Shown in pieces: positions 49,438 through 60,700 of a stretch of 64,000 bases of DNA. Each line of letters begins with the position of its first letter. Within the stretch, counting starts at the first letter, position 1. A model generated the notes under the pieces. The model had not been told where the DNA came from. It worked only from the letters and a program-made list of their open reading frames with translations, and made no database searches. This stretch comes from Catonia carolina (Eukaryota > Arthropoda > Insecta > Hemiptera > Achilidae): the NCBI GenBank assembly GCA_035578175.1, contig JAQMRL010000002.1, positions 134,046,171 through 134,110,170 on the forward strand. The letters are read 5' to 3'. Position numbers and translations under genes: made by a program.

Positions 49438-49925
49438 ATCAGGTTGGTCTTGTGGTAAAGTCGTTGCCGCGTGAAAATAAGCTGTTTAACAGCTGATATT
49501 CGGAGATAAAGATTTCGTGGTTCAAATCCTAGTAAAAGGTATTTTACTTGTATGCGGATTTGAGTACTAGACAGTAGTTATCGGAGTACTTTGATGATTA
49601 AGATTCAATTAACTACACTCTCTCAGGAATTGTCGGCCTGTGTTTACACAAGACTACATCTTACTTACATGTCATACATCTTCACCTCATTGATTCACGG
49701 GGTTGCTTATTGTTCTAAATTGAACAGATTGCAATGAACATATATTTTTGTTTTATTTAACGTCGACTGTTCTGCTTATGCAGACGGTGAAAAATTTTAT
49801 GATTTTTTGTAACGTATGAAAATATGCCGTGTCTGAATGGGATTCGAACCCAAGACTGCATGATTAGAGGCGAGCACGTTACCAACAATGCCAATGTGGC
49901 CGGCATTAAATACACACATTAAATA
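49438..49925 (+). mobile_element. SINE type 5 with a SINE type 3 inserted in its tail
   Basis: The plus-strand type 5 copy starts at GGTTGGTCTTGTGGTAAAGT and runs to ATTGCAATGAACATA near 49742. A minus-strand type 3 SINE (about 49754-49903; GGGATTCGAACCCAAGACTG) interrupts it, and ATACACACATT resumes after it. Both lie in the last intron of minus-strand gene 2. Confidence 0.75.
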
Positions 49926-49929
49926 TTTT

Positions 49930-51190
49930 AAAAAATGTATCCTAGAAAAGTTAACAAAAACATTGTTTTATATTGAAAAAATCAAAAGCGTGTGATGTAA
50001 AAAGCCTAAGTATCCCTAAAGGAATAATAGTTCTTTAATTTACTTTATTGTAGAATTAAATTTCTGGACATTGTATCCTATGCTTCTGTCCCACAGATTT
50101 ATTTATGTACAATAATTTAAAGTTAGAAACCATAAGTAGGTTGTATTGGATTCAAGCAATGTAAAACTGGATGAAGTAGACCTGTAATTTAATAAACATT
50201 TTTAAATGAATAATAATGATTCTAGTAAAAGCCACTTAACAATAGAGTTGATAAAAATAAACACGATGGAATGACTGTGGCATGATTCAGACCAGCCTAC
50301 GTGATTATTGAGCTGACTTTTTGTTGTTTTGACTTCGTAAATACTTTTAGGTCTACACACTCAGTACGGAATGTTTATAAGTTCACTTTCAGTTCTTATG
50401 TGTTTTCAAAAAAAAATGTTAAAAAATAGTTCTAGTTATTGTAAAATTAGTATGGGTCGCGCTAAGTAATCTGGGTTGAGTTCTAGCCAATGAGGGAGAA
50501 CTGTATTGTTGACGTTTACTCTATAATTAAATGGCTTTGACTACAGTGGATTAAATACATTCAAACACTTACCGCAACTTCTCTACCAACATCATTATTG
50601 GGATCTGGAAACAAAAAAAAATTATATATTAATAATTTGTTCATTTATTTTGGCATTAATTTGACATCGAAGATGATTATTTTTATCACTAAAGTAAGAA
50701 TACTATAGGCTATTAGTAACCATGAAATTGCGAGCCTGGATCTAGTTAGACAGTAATGCAGTGTTGCCGTATTTGGCAGAGTGGGAGCGAACTTTTATCT
50801 TTTATTATTATCTTATTATCATAAAAATTTGAAATTTAATTTTGTTCTAACTTCAGGATTTTAAGCCAAATTTTGAAAAATGTCTAATTATTACTGATTA
50901 TTTATTTACTTTGTTTTCTAAGGTCTTTCTTTTCACAATGACAACGGTCGCTGCTCGGAGTCGATTTACCGGGTTGTTCGTCAAAATTACTCCATTCATA
51001 CTTACAACTAATACGTTTAATTTATTATCGAAAAATGACAAATAAATTTTTGTTTTAACGAAAGACTGTATTAAACAATTAAACGAGTAGGCCTACCTGT
51101 AAAATAAACAAATTTTTAAAACGAAAATGACTTTAAAAAAACAGCAACAAACGTTACGAAAAGTTGTGTACAACGTATACTATTATATAA
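49930..51190. other. Intronic DNA around the short exon of gene 2
   Basis: Apart from the exon at 50573-50604 I recognise nothing certain. A slightly GC-richer stretch at 50925-51015 has an open minus frame but no clear acceptor. Confidence 0.45.
50573..50604 (-). CDS. Short internal coding exon of minus-strand gene 2
   Basis: On the minus strand a strong tract TTTTTTTTTGTTTCCAG is followed by 32 bases and a consensus donor GTAAGTG. With one base supplied by the previous exon it reads (Asp)-Pro-Asn-Asn-Asp-Val-Gly-Arg-Glu-Val-Ala and ends on a codon boundary. The D-P-N-N-D-V-G-R-E-V-A string resembles the loop/helix start of HEAT/ARM-type repeats, but ten residues cannot prove that. The terminal exon at 46176-46352 continues in the correct phase, giving a 4.2-kb intron filled with SINEs and a DNA transposon. 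Further exons should lie at higher coordinates; I did not find them. Confidence 0.58.
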
Positions 51191-51195
51191 GTATA

Positions 51196-52551
51196 GGGTG
51201 ATTCAAAAAGAGCGCCGGTTTTGATATATCAAATTAAGAGATTTATTTTATTGAAAAACTGAAAATAAATACATCAACAAGTTCATCTTACCTTTCGATT
51301 TCATGTATGAAAAATGATGTCATGCATGTGTCCTCCTCTACTGCGCTGGCACGCATCAACTCTGTCCATGAAATTGGATATTACTGCACGACAAGTTTCG
51401 ACTTCCATTTGCCCGATAACCCGTCGAATTTCCTCCTTCAAGTCATTGATGTTTCGGGGTTTATTGGCATACACCAATGACTTCAGATGACCTTAAAGAT
51501 GAAAGTCACAAGGCGTCAAGTCACACGACCTTGGTGGCCATTGATGGTCGGAATTACGAGAAATGATGCGATCCTGGAACCGTTCACGGAGCAACAACAT
51601 TGTTTCTCGTGCAGCGTGACAGGTGGCACTATCCTGCTGAAACCACAACTCGTCAATGTCCATTCCATTCAAATGACGCCACAAAAACTCCCTAATCATC
51701 GTACGGTATCGGTCTCCATTTACTGTCACGGCTTGTCCTTCTTGATTTTCAAAAAAGTAAGGGCCGATGACACCGCCCGACCAAAAGCCGCACCAAACTG
51801 TCACTCGCTGTGCATACATTTCCCTTTCATTAACCACGCGAGGGTTTTCTAAACCCCACATACGGCAGTTCTGTTTATTAACAAAACCGTTTAAGTGGAA
51901 GTGCGCCTCATCACTGAAAATGATTTTGTTTGCGAAGGTGTCATCATCCTGCCGTTTTCTCAATACCCAGTCAACAAACTGTCGTCTCTTCTGGTGGTCT
52001 GCCACTTTCAAATGTTGCGTCAACTGAATTTTATACGGGTGATATTGGAGATCGTACCGAAGAATTCTCCGTACAGAAGAACATCGTAAACCCAATTGTT
52101 GAGAACGGCGACGTATTGATTTTGCTGGGCTAACAGCCACACTGTCACGAACCAACGCAACGTTCTGCTCAGTTCGGCCAGAACGACGACGTCCAGAACT
52201 TTTAAGGTCGACTGTTGAACCCGTCTCAAAAAACTTTTTCATGAGCCTGCGAACTGTTGATTCATTCGGTGCTTCATTACGTCCTAGAGTACCGCGAAGT
52301 CGCCTGACAGTAGCCGCATAACTCTCTCCACTGTGGTAAAATGTTTTGACGATTAACACTCGTTGTGCAATAGTAAACTTCTCCATGGTTAGACACAGAC
52401 TGCGAGAGTACTACACTGCGAACAAGAGAAACTACAACTGAATCGTCAATCGGAATGTTCTCCGAAATAGAAATGAGATCTAACAATGTTGCCAACCGAT
52501 AAACAAAAATTTACCAGCCGTTTAAAAACCGGCACTCTTTTTGAATCACCG
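51196..52551 (-). mobile_element. Mariner-family DNA transposon, near full length
   Basis: The terminal inverted repeats are GGTGATTCAAAAAGAGCGCC... on the left (from about 51197) and the complement of ...GCACTCTTTTTGAATCACC on the right (to about 52549). They match over about 26 bases with one difference (GCGCC/GTGCC). TA dinucleotides flank both ends (51194-51195 and 52552-52553), as expected for the superfamily. The exact outermost base is uncertain because the two ends differ by G versus C. It encloses the transposase frame at 51301-52386. Confidence 0.88.
51301..52386 (-). pseudogene. Mariner-family (DD41D-type) transposase with one in-frame stop
   Basis: The minus frame starts at ATG (52384-52386) and runs 297 codons to TAA at 51493-51495. 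It then continues in the same frame for 63 codons to TGA at 51301-51303, about 361 codon positions in all, a normal mariner length. The N-terminal third is a helix-turn-helix region (MEKFTIAQRVLIVKTFYHSG; later an Arg/Ser-rich GRRRSGR linker). Catalytic motifs are IIFSDEAHF (first Asp), WFQQDSATCH (second Asp) and WPPRSCDLTPCDFHL (third Asp). I count 41 residues between the second and third Asp, as in rosa/DD41D elements. The stop falls right after DFHL, where mariner proteins usually have Trp. It encodes the enzyme that cuts and moves the flanking inverted repeats. The rest of the frame seems undamaged, so the insertion is young. Confidence 0.9.
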
Positions 52552-52862
52552 TTATATTATATATCACGCTTGCATTGAACTGACTGAGTGAAGCAATTCC
52601 AATGCAACGGGCAGGGTAGGTGGAGTGGCAACACTTTAAGGTAGAACGGGTGGAGGTCCATGACTCCTTGGTTTACTAGAAGCTTGCAATTTCGAGGTTA
52701 TTAGTATAAAATATAATTGAAAATACATCATTGGAAAACATTTCCAGACTATATAGCTGGGAATTCATTCTAATACCTCTGACTTCAGTCAGAAATTCTC
52801 TATCAAATGAGTTACACAGATGGTCAGTTCTATAAGATAATATAACCTCCAATTATACCTTA

Positions 52863-53483
52863 AGGGGAGAATGTACTTTGTATCCTGCCAATGTTAAATT
52901 TGTTATATTTAGGTATACATTTTTCATAGGATTGGTGAAATTTACGAAAATGAAACTTTACACAGTTAACTTATAGTTGTAGGGTGGTTTTAGCTACTAA
53001 TATTTTTTCAATTTAATCTGTTAGATCATAAAGTTTATAAAAGAATAACGAATAACATAAAATTTTTACAATTTTTTCTACGTGTTTTGCATAATATTAC
53101 TAATTTTTTGAGCACCTGAGGAAGTAAAAACAATGTTGGTGAAAATGCAAATACATGATAATTAACTGGTAAAAATTTCAGCCTGGTAGGTTATGGTTTC
53201 TGAAAAAAACGTACCAACAGTGGAGAATATTAAAAATAGGGAAGCAAATATTTAAAAAAAACTAAAATTCTTTTTTCACTATAACGAGCCGTATAAAAAT
53301 ATGAAAAATATTTAGTCCTTGGCGACATGTTATTTTTTAGGATAAACCTGATAAAAATTTTAATTTTTTTCATTGAAATAATTTTTTGTCGTAATTTGAT
53401 GTTTTTGTGGTAGTCTAAACTATTGAAAAACATAAAAAAACCGAAAATCAAAATTTTCAGTCAAAACCATCATAGTCTCCCCT
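52863..53483. mobile_element. MITE with AGGGGAGA termini and TA duplication
   Basis: AGGGGAGA at the left and TCTCCCCT at the right, with TA outside both (52861-52862, 53484-53485). It is 621 bp with no coding frame. Only a few bases separate it from the pogo-like MITE that starts at 53489. Confidence 0.65.
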
Positions 53484-53488
53484 TAATA

Positions 53489-53822
53489 CAGTAAAGCTTC
53501 GTTTTTCGACACTCGATTCTTCGACACTGTATACTTTGACACATCTCGTGGCGTGGCGAAATGATGTGGTGTAAGTAGCGATCCGGCAGGCTGGTCAGCC
53601 CTTCCACTTTTCATCCCCCTACCCTTCCGTTCTCTTTGAGTACAGTATTATACTGAATGGCACGTCAGCTTATTTGTATTTATTAAAACTACAATTTTCA
53701 TATTAAAATCGTGTTTTTAATGCCTCTTATATATAATTATGCCGTATGCTCTGGATAGTTCGACATTTTGATACTTCGAAACCTGTAAGTCCACAAAGTG
53801 TCGAACTATCGAAGTTCTACTG
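53489..53822. mobile_element. Pogo-like MITE
   Basis: CAGTAAAGCTTCGTTTTTCGACAC-like left end and the complement of GTGTCGAACTATCGAAGTTCTACTG at the right, with TA at 53487-53488 and 53823-53824. It is 334 bp and non-coding. Confidence 0.7.
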
Positions 53823-54089
53823 TAAATTGATTTAACGTAATGTTTAAATAAATAAATGTTTATTGTTCCATGAATTATTTCCACTGGAGTTTTGTATGAA
53901 TATAGACATTGTAGAATAGCAGTCTATGTTCCAAAGGATCGTTGATGTGAAGACTAAATGAATTAATTGCACTGTTGAAAAGTTTCATAAATTATAAAAT
54001 AATACATTCAAAATTAACAATTTACAATATTTCTAAATAATTTCATAATACTTCTAATCAAGATAAATAATAGGCCTATTAATCAAAAA

Positions 54090-54645
54090 GTTAAAAATCT
54101 GGTGTGAAACACTCACTCAACTTTCTCTTGCCAATGCAAATAATGACCAATATAACCTACCATTAGTAATAAAACATTAGAAATAAACAAAAAACTAACC
54201 TCAATAAACATAACCTAATTTTATTCATGAGTGAAAGACGCAAAATAAAAATCAAACAGTTTGGCTTTAAAATACGGAAAAACACTCTTTCACACTAAAC
54301 TACTCTCTGTAGAGAAAAATGCTTAAAATAAAAGTTGTACATCGTTAAATTTTCTATAAATATTATTATATACACTTTTGTCAGAAAATGCATACTAAGG
54401 CCGAAATCTTAAAAAAATCAACTTATCACACGTTTTCGTGAGAAAAAACAGAAAATTGCTAATTACCGCTAAACTAAACGTTATACAAAAAAATGTTTGA
54501 AATTAAAGTTGTAAAATCGTTATTTCTCTACATTTTTTATTTTACAAATTTTTGCGCTATAATACATATTAAAGCCGTAATCTTAAAAAAACACTTTTTT
54601 TACGTGAAAACGGCCTCACCAAGATTTTCAGCAAACATAGCGCCT
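54090..54645 (-). mobile_element. Truncated copy related to the interior of the 46657-48411 element, abutting the array
   Basis: Read on the minus strand, this segment matches 47200-47770 in order: GGCGC.ATGTTTGCTGAAA, the TTTTTACGT.AAAACA block, CTCACGAAAACGTG, and near the end CTTTCTCTTGCCAATGCAAA. It ends at GCGCCTG exactly where the first array unit starts, so it marks the left junction of the array. Confidence 0.8.
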
Positions 54646-56449
54646 GACAAATCATTTTTGACCTACGCTATTATTGTGTTTAACAGAAACAAAAATATAT
54701 GTATCAAAATATAACTGGTATTCAACAAACGATCTATTAGGGTTGCGTGAGTAAGTCGGGCCTAGCTGAGTGTGATGCGCATGTGAGGTCAACAGCTCAG
54801 GTAATAATACCCCAATCAGAATCTCGTATTTTCGGCCAATTAGAAAGCCCAGTCTAACCAACCAGATGTTTTCTTTGCATTATTTTGATTGGTTAATATT
54901 GTCTAATCAGAGAGTTTATATTACTGTACTACGTCACACCGATGTCAACCAATGACAAAGTGTCTTGAGCGTTACGTCATTCGTCAGGATATGCTGCTTT
55001 CTGATTGGTCTGTACTGATTCTAGGCGTCAGGTCGAGTTTGATTGTAATATAAAGTCCACACCCATTGTCAACTTCTAGTTAACGGTAGGGCAGAACATT
55101 TGAAGGTACCTTTTAATGAGATTTATAGTTTCTAGGTAAATATCACTTACGAAATATGTAGTACCCCATTGTAGAGATATTTCGAGTTCTTAAGGAAATT
55201 AAAAATTGGTTTCTGTTGCTGCTAAATGTAAACACGGTGTTTTAAAAAATCACGAGTGTTCAATCGATACCGACACAAAGAAAAAAACAAAAAAGAGGTA
55301 TCTATTTTTTCTTAGTTCTTAAATTTTTCTTACCTAATTTTTGGCCAGTAATGTATCACATTTTTAAGGGAATGACTTTATACAAATGTATAAAAATATT
55401 ACGTACGTAGAAGGCAACTGAAAAATCTAATTCAAAATATCTTGAGACGAAACAAAGTCAATAACGGTGTAATTTCGAAAAGGTTTTCAAACTATACTCT
55501 TATTTCATTAGTTCCTGTATTTTAAGATGGATGAAATTCATTGTGGCCATAAAGAAAAGTTAGGGTGTTAAACATTTTTTGCACGAATATGCTAGTTCGT
55601 GACCGTAAATATGTATTCATTTTTATCACAGGGTCAGCCAATTATATGACAAAAGCACGTAAGAACAGAAGAGGTAGAGGTATAAATGACACTAGCCAGA
55701 GTTATCTCATCTCAGATTCATGAATTTCATTTTCCAATCAAACCCTGTTAATAATGAAATACAGGTGTCATTCGGAGAGTCGAAAGTACATGATTTTCCG
55801 AAAGACTGGCATTCTTATAATTTAAATTATAAACGCTGTGAGAAGACCATGTAAACCAACTCAACTCATCTCACTCAGAAAAGATTTTAGAGGTTCAAAC
55901 CACCTTGTTCGCTGCTTACCTAAAAAACAACTTTCACTGCACAACAATTTCAACAGCCAGCATTTTAGTTTACTGACAAATTGGATTGAAAATAAGTAAT
56001 TTTATTAGCCTACCTTGCTTAAGAGAACGCATGAGTTGTTCGGTTTCGGAACGTTAAAAAGTCGCATCTGATAATGCTTATAAAATTGCAATATTCGAAC
56101 AAGCTGCCTACATAAACACTGATTACAGGCCTAAAACTCTATAAAATCACAGCTATCGGGATCGTAATTTTTCTGCTTATACTTTCGCTAAGACAATTAA
56201 GCGAATGCTGTCGCCGAATTATTTTTTATTTATCTCATCTGTACGAATCAGGTGTTAAAGATTATAGTTTTACACTGCCTGAGTAGAAGATATAAATACT
56301 GCTTATAAATTTCCTGTTAACTAACAGATCCTAAATCAACGAAAAATAGACTTGACAAGACGTTACTTGACAAATTATTTTTGACCTACGCTATTATTGT
56401 GTTTAACAGAAACAAAAATATATGTATCAAAATATAACTGGTATTCAAC

Positions 56450-56800
56450 AAACGATCTTTTAGGGTTGCGTGAGTAAGTCGGGCCAAGTTGAGTGTGATG
56501 CGCATGTGACGTCAACGGCTCAGGTAATAATTGCGCAATCAGAGTCTCGTATTTTCGGCCAATAAGAAAGCCCAGTTTACCCAATCAGATGTCTTCTTTT
56601 GCGTCACTTTGATTGGTTAATATTGTCCAATCAGAGAGTTTATATTACTGTACTACGTCACACCGATGTCAACCAATGACAAAGTGTCTTGAGCGTTACG
56701 TCATTCGTCAGGATATGCTGCTTTCTGATTGGTCCGTACTGATTCTGGACGTCACGTCGAGTATGATTGTAATATAAGGTCCACACCCAATGTCAACCTC
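56450..56800 (+). promoter_or_regulatory. CCAAT/CRE-dense promoter-like block of the array unit (unit 2 shown)
   Basis: CCAAT or its complement occurs at 56559, 56581, 56612, 56627, 56673, 56728 and 56787. ACGTCA-type (CRE-like) sites lie at 56507-56514 (full TGACGTCA), 56654-56660, 56697-56703 and 56748-56754. A TATA-like AATATAAGG follows at 56771-56779, just after the last CRE-like site. NF-Y sites clustered with CREB/ATF sites upstream of a TATA box are typical of strong animal promoters. The same block recurs in the other units at about +1.85-kb steps (for example 58300-58650, 60150-60500, 62000-62350) and in diverged form in unit 1 (54730-55080). Promoter activity is inferred. Confidence 0.5.
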
Positions 56801-57474
56801 TAGTGAACGGTAGAGCAAAACATTTGAAGGTACCTTTTAATGAGATTTATAGTTTATAGGTAAATATCACTTACGAAATATGTAGTACCCCATTGTAGAG
56901 ATCTTTCGAGTTCTTAAGGAAATTAAAAATTGGTTTCTGTTGTTGCTAAATGTTAACACGGTTTTTTAAAAAATCACGAGTGTTCATTTGTATACCGACA
57001 CAAAGAAAAATAAACAAAAGAGAGTTTTCTGTTTTTCCTAGTTGTTCGATTTTTGTAACCTAATTTTTGGCCAGTAATTTATCATATTTTTAAGGGAATG
57101 ACTTTATACAACTGTAAATAAATATTACGATACGTAGAAGGCAACTGAAAAATCTAATTCAAAATATCTTGAGACGAAACAAAGTCAATATCCTACCGGG
57201 TAAGAAAATATACATCATTAATCCGTTTTATAACAAGAAAACTATTTTGCTCTACTAACGAGCATTAGTCGACAAATAATAATCAACGGTCTGACAAAAT
57301 GATGATATAATGGCCGATGTAATTTCGAAAAAGGTTTTCTGGCTTTACTTTTATTTCATTAGTTCCTGTAATTTAAGATGGATGAAATTTATTGTGGCCA
57401 TAATGAAAAGGTAGAGTGTTAAACATTTTTTGCACGTAATTTGCTAGTTCCTGACCGTAACTATGTATTCATTT

Positions 57475-57775
57475 TTATCACAGGGTCAGCCAATTATATG
57501 ACTAAAGCACGTAAGAACAGAAGAGGTAGAGGTATAAATGACACTAGTCAGAGTTATCTCATCCGAGATTCATGAATTTCATTTTACAATCAAACCCTGT
57601 TGATAATGAAATACAGGTGTCATTCGGAGAGTCGAAAGTACATGATTTTCCAAAGGACTGGCATTCTGATACGTATAATTAGAAACGCTGTGCGACGACC
57701 ATGTAAATCAAATCAATTCATCTCACTCAGAAAAGATTTTAGAGGTTCAAACCACCTTTTCCGCTGCTAACCTAA
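57475..57775 (+). repeat. Piece of dispersed repeat family A inside each array unit
   Basis: The stretch from GGGTCAGCCAATTATATGAC through AGAACAGAAGAGGTAGAGG and GAGGTTCAAACCACC matches the dispersed repeat at 1683-2070 and its other copies in the same order, with many substitutions. Equivalent pieces lie near 55625-55925, 59330-59625, 61175-61470 and 63025-63325. The ancestor of the array unit therefore contained an old copy of this repeat. Confidence 0.8.
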
Positions 57776-60700
57776 AGAACAATTTTCATTGCACAACAAT
57801 TTCAACAGCCAGCATTTTAGTTTACTGACAAATTGGATTGAAAATAAGTAATTTTATTAGCCTACCTTGCTTAAGAGAACGCATGAGTGGTTCGGTTTCG
57901 GAACGTTAAAAATTCGCATCTGATAATTCTTATAAAATTGCAATATTTGAACAAGCTGCCTACATAAACACTGATTACAGGCCTAAAACTCTATAAAATC
58001 ACAGCTATCGGGATCATAATATTTCTGCTTATACTTTCGCTACGACAATTAAGCGAATGCTGTCGCCGAATTATTTTTTATTTATCTCATCTGTACGAAT
58101 CAGGTGTTAAAGATTATAGTTTTACACTGCCTGTGTACAATATATAAATACTACTTATAAATTTCCCGTTAACTAACAGATCCTAAATCAACGAAAAGTA
58201 TACTTGACAAGACGTTTTTTGACAAATTATTTTTGATCTACGCTATTATTGTGTTTAACAGAAACAAAAATATATGTATCAAAATATAACTGGTATTCAA
58301 CAAACGATCTTTTAGGGTTGCGTGAGTAAGTCGGGCCAAGTTGAGTGTGATGCGCATGTGACGTCAACGGCTCAGGTAATAATTGCGCAATCAGAGTCTC
58401 GTATTTTCGGCCAATAAGAAAGCCCAGTTTACCCAATCAGATGTCTTCTTTTGCGTCACTTTGATTGGTTAATATTGTCCAATCAGAGAGTTTATATTAC
58501 TGTACTACGTCACACCGATGTCAACCAATGACAAAGTGTCTTGAGCGTTACGTCATTCGTCAGGATATGCTGCTTTCTGATTGGTCCGTACTGATTCTGG
58601 ACGTCACGTCGAGTATGATTGTAATATAAGGTCCACACCCAATGTCAACCTCTAGTGAACGGTAGAGCAAAACATTTGAAGGTACCTTTTAATGAGATTT
58701 ATAGTTTATAGGTAAATATCACTTACGAAATATGTAGTACCCCATTGTAGAGATCTTTCGAGTTCTTAAGGAAATTAAAAATTGGTTTCTGTTGTTGCTA
58801 AATGTTAACACGGTTTTTTAAAAAATCACGAGTGTTCATTTGTATACCGACACAAAGAAAAATAAACAAAAGAGAGTTTTCTGTTTTTCCTAGTTGTTCG
58901 ATTTTTGTAACCTAATTTTTGGCCAGTAATTTATCATATTTTTAAGGGAATGACTTTATACAACTGTAAATAAATATTACGATACGTAGAAGGCAACTGA
59001 AAAATCTAATTCAAAATATCTTGAGACGAAACAAAGTCAATATCCTACCGGGTAAGAAAATATACATCATTAATCCGTTTTATAACAAGAAAACTATTTT
59101 GCTCTACTAACGAGCATTAGTCGACAAATAATAATCAACGGTCTGACAAAATGATGATATAATGGCCGATGTAATTTCGAAAAAGGTTTTCTGGCTTTAC
59201 TTTTATTTCATTAGTTCCTGTAATTTAAGATGGATGAAATTTATTGTGGCCATAATGAAAAGGTAGAGTGTTAAACATTTTTTGCACGTAATTTGCTAGT
59301 TCCTGACCGTAACTATGTATTCATTTTTATCACAGGGTCAGCCAATTATATGACTAAAGCACGTAAGAACAGAAGAGGTAGAGGTATAAATGACACTAGT
59401 CAGAGTTATCTCATCCGAGATTCATGAATTTCATTTTACAATCAAACCCTGTTGATAATGAAATACAGGTGTCATTCGGAGAGTCGAAAGTACATGATTT
59501 TCCAAAGGACTGGCATTCTGATACGTATAATTATAAACGCTGTGCGACGACCATGTAAATCAAATCAACTCATCTCACTCAGAAAAGATTTTAGAGGTTC
59601 AAACCACCTTTTCCGCTGCTTACCTAAAAAACAATTTTCATTGCACAACAATTTCAACAGCCAGCATTTGTTTACTGACAAATTGGATTGAAAATAAGTA
59701 ATTTTATTAGCCTACCTTGCTTAAGAGAACGCATGAGTTGTTCGGTTTCGGAATGTTAAAAAGTCGCATCTGATAATGCTTATAAAATTGCAATATTCGA
59801 ACAAGCTGCCTACATAAACACTGATTACAGGCCTAAAACTCTATAATATCACAGCTATCGGGATCGTAATTTTTCTGCTTATACTTTCGCTACGACAATT
59901 AAGCGAATGCTGTCGCCGAATTATTTTTTATTTATCTCATCTGTACGAATCAGGTGTTAAAGTTTATAGTTTTACACTGCCTGTGTACAAGATATAAATA
60001 CTGCTTATAAATTTCCCGTTAACTCACAGATCCTAAATCAACGAAAAGTATACTTGACAAGACGTTATTTGACAAATTATTTTTGCCTACGCTATTATTG
60101 TGTTTAACAGAAACAAAAATATATGTATCAAAATATAACTGGTATTTAACAAACGATCTTTTAGGGTTGCGTAAGTAAGTCGGGCCAAGTTGAGTGTGAT
60201 GCGCATGTGACGTCAACGGCTCAGGTAATAATTGCCCAATCAGAGTCTTATATTTTCGGCCAATAAGAAAGCCCAGTTTTAACCAATCAGATGTCTTCTT
60301 TTGCGTCATTTTGATTGGTTAATATTGTCCAATCAGATAGTTTATATTACTGTACTACGTCACACCGATGTCAACCAATGACAAAGTGTCTTGAGCGTTA
60401 CGTCATTCGTCAGGATATGCTGCTTTCTGATTGGTCCGTACTGATTCTGGACGTCACGTCGAGTATGATTGTAATATAAGGTCCACACCCAATGTCAACC
60501 TCTAGTGAACGGTAGAGCAAAACATTTGAAGGTACCTTTTAATGAGATTTATAGTTTCTAGGTAAATATCACTTACGAAATATGTAGTACCCCATTGTAG
60601 AGATTTTTCGAGTTCTTAAGGAAATTAAAAATTGGTTTCTGTTGTTGCTAAATGTTAACACGGTTTTTTAAAAAATCACGAGTGTTCATTTGTATACCGA

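Noticed and set aside
50925..51015. Possible further exon of minus-strand gene 2
   Set aside because: The frame is open and less AT-rich, but I found no acceptor before it and no donor in a matching phase.
51487..52495. Plus- and minus-strand open frames overlapping the mariner transposase
   Set aside because: They are shadows of the transposase frame or of its non-coding end.
57040..57490. Splice-like pattern in the array unit (AAG|GTACC after the TATA block, TTTTTATCACAG before the repeat piece)
   Set aside because: The acceptor-like sequence is part of the dispersed repeat, and no coding exon follows. It needs transcript data.
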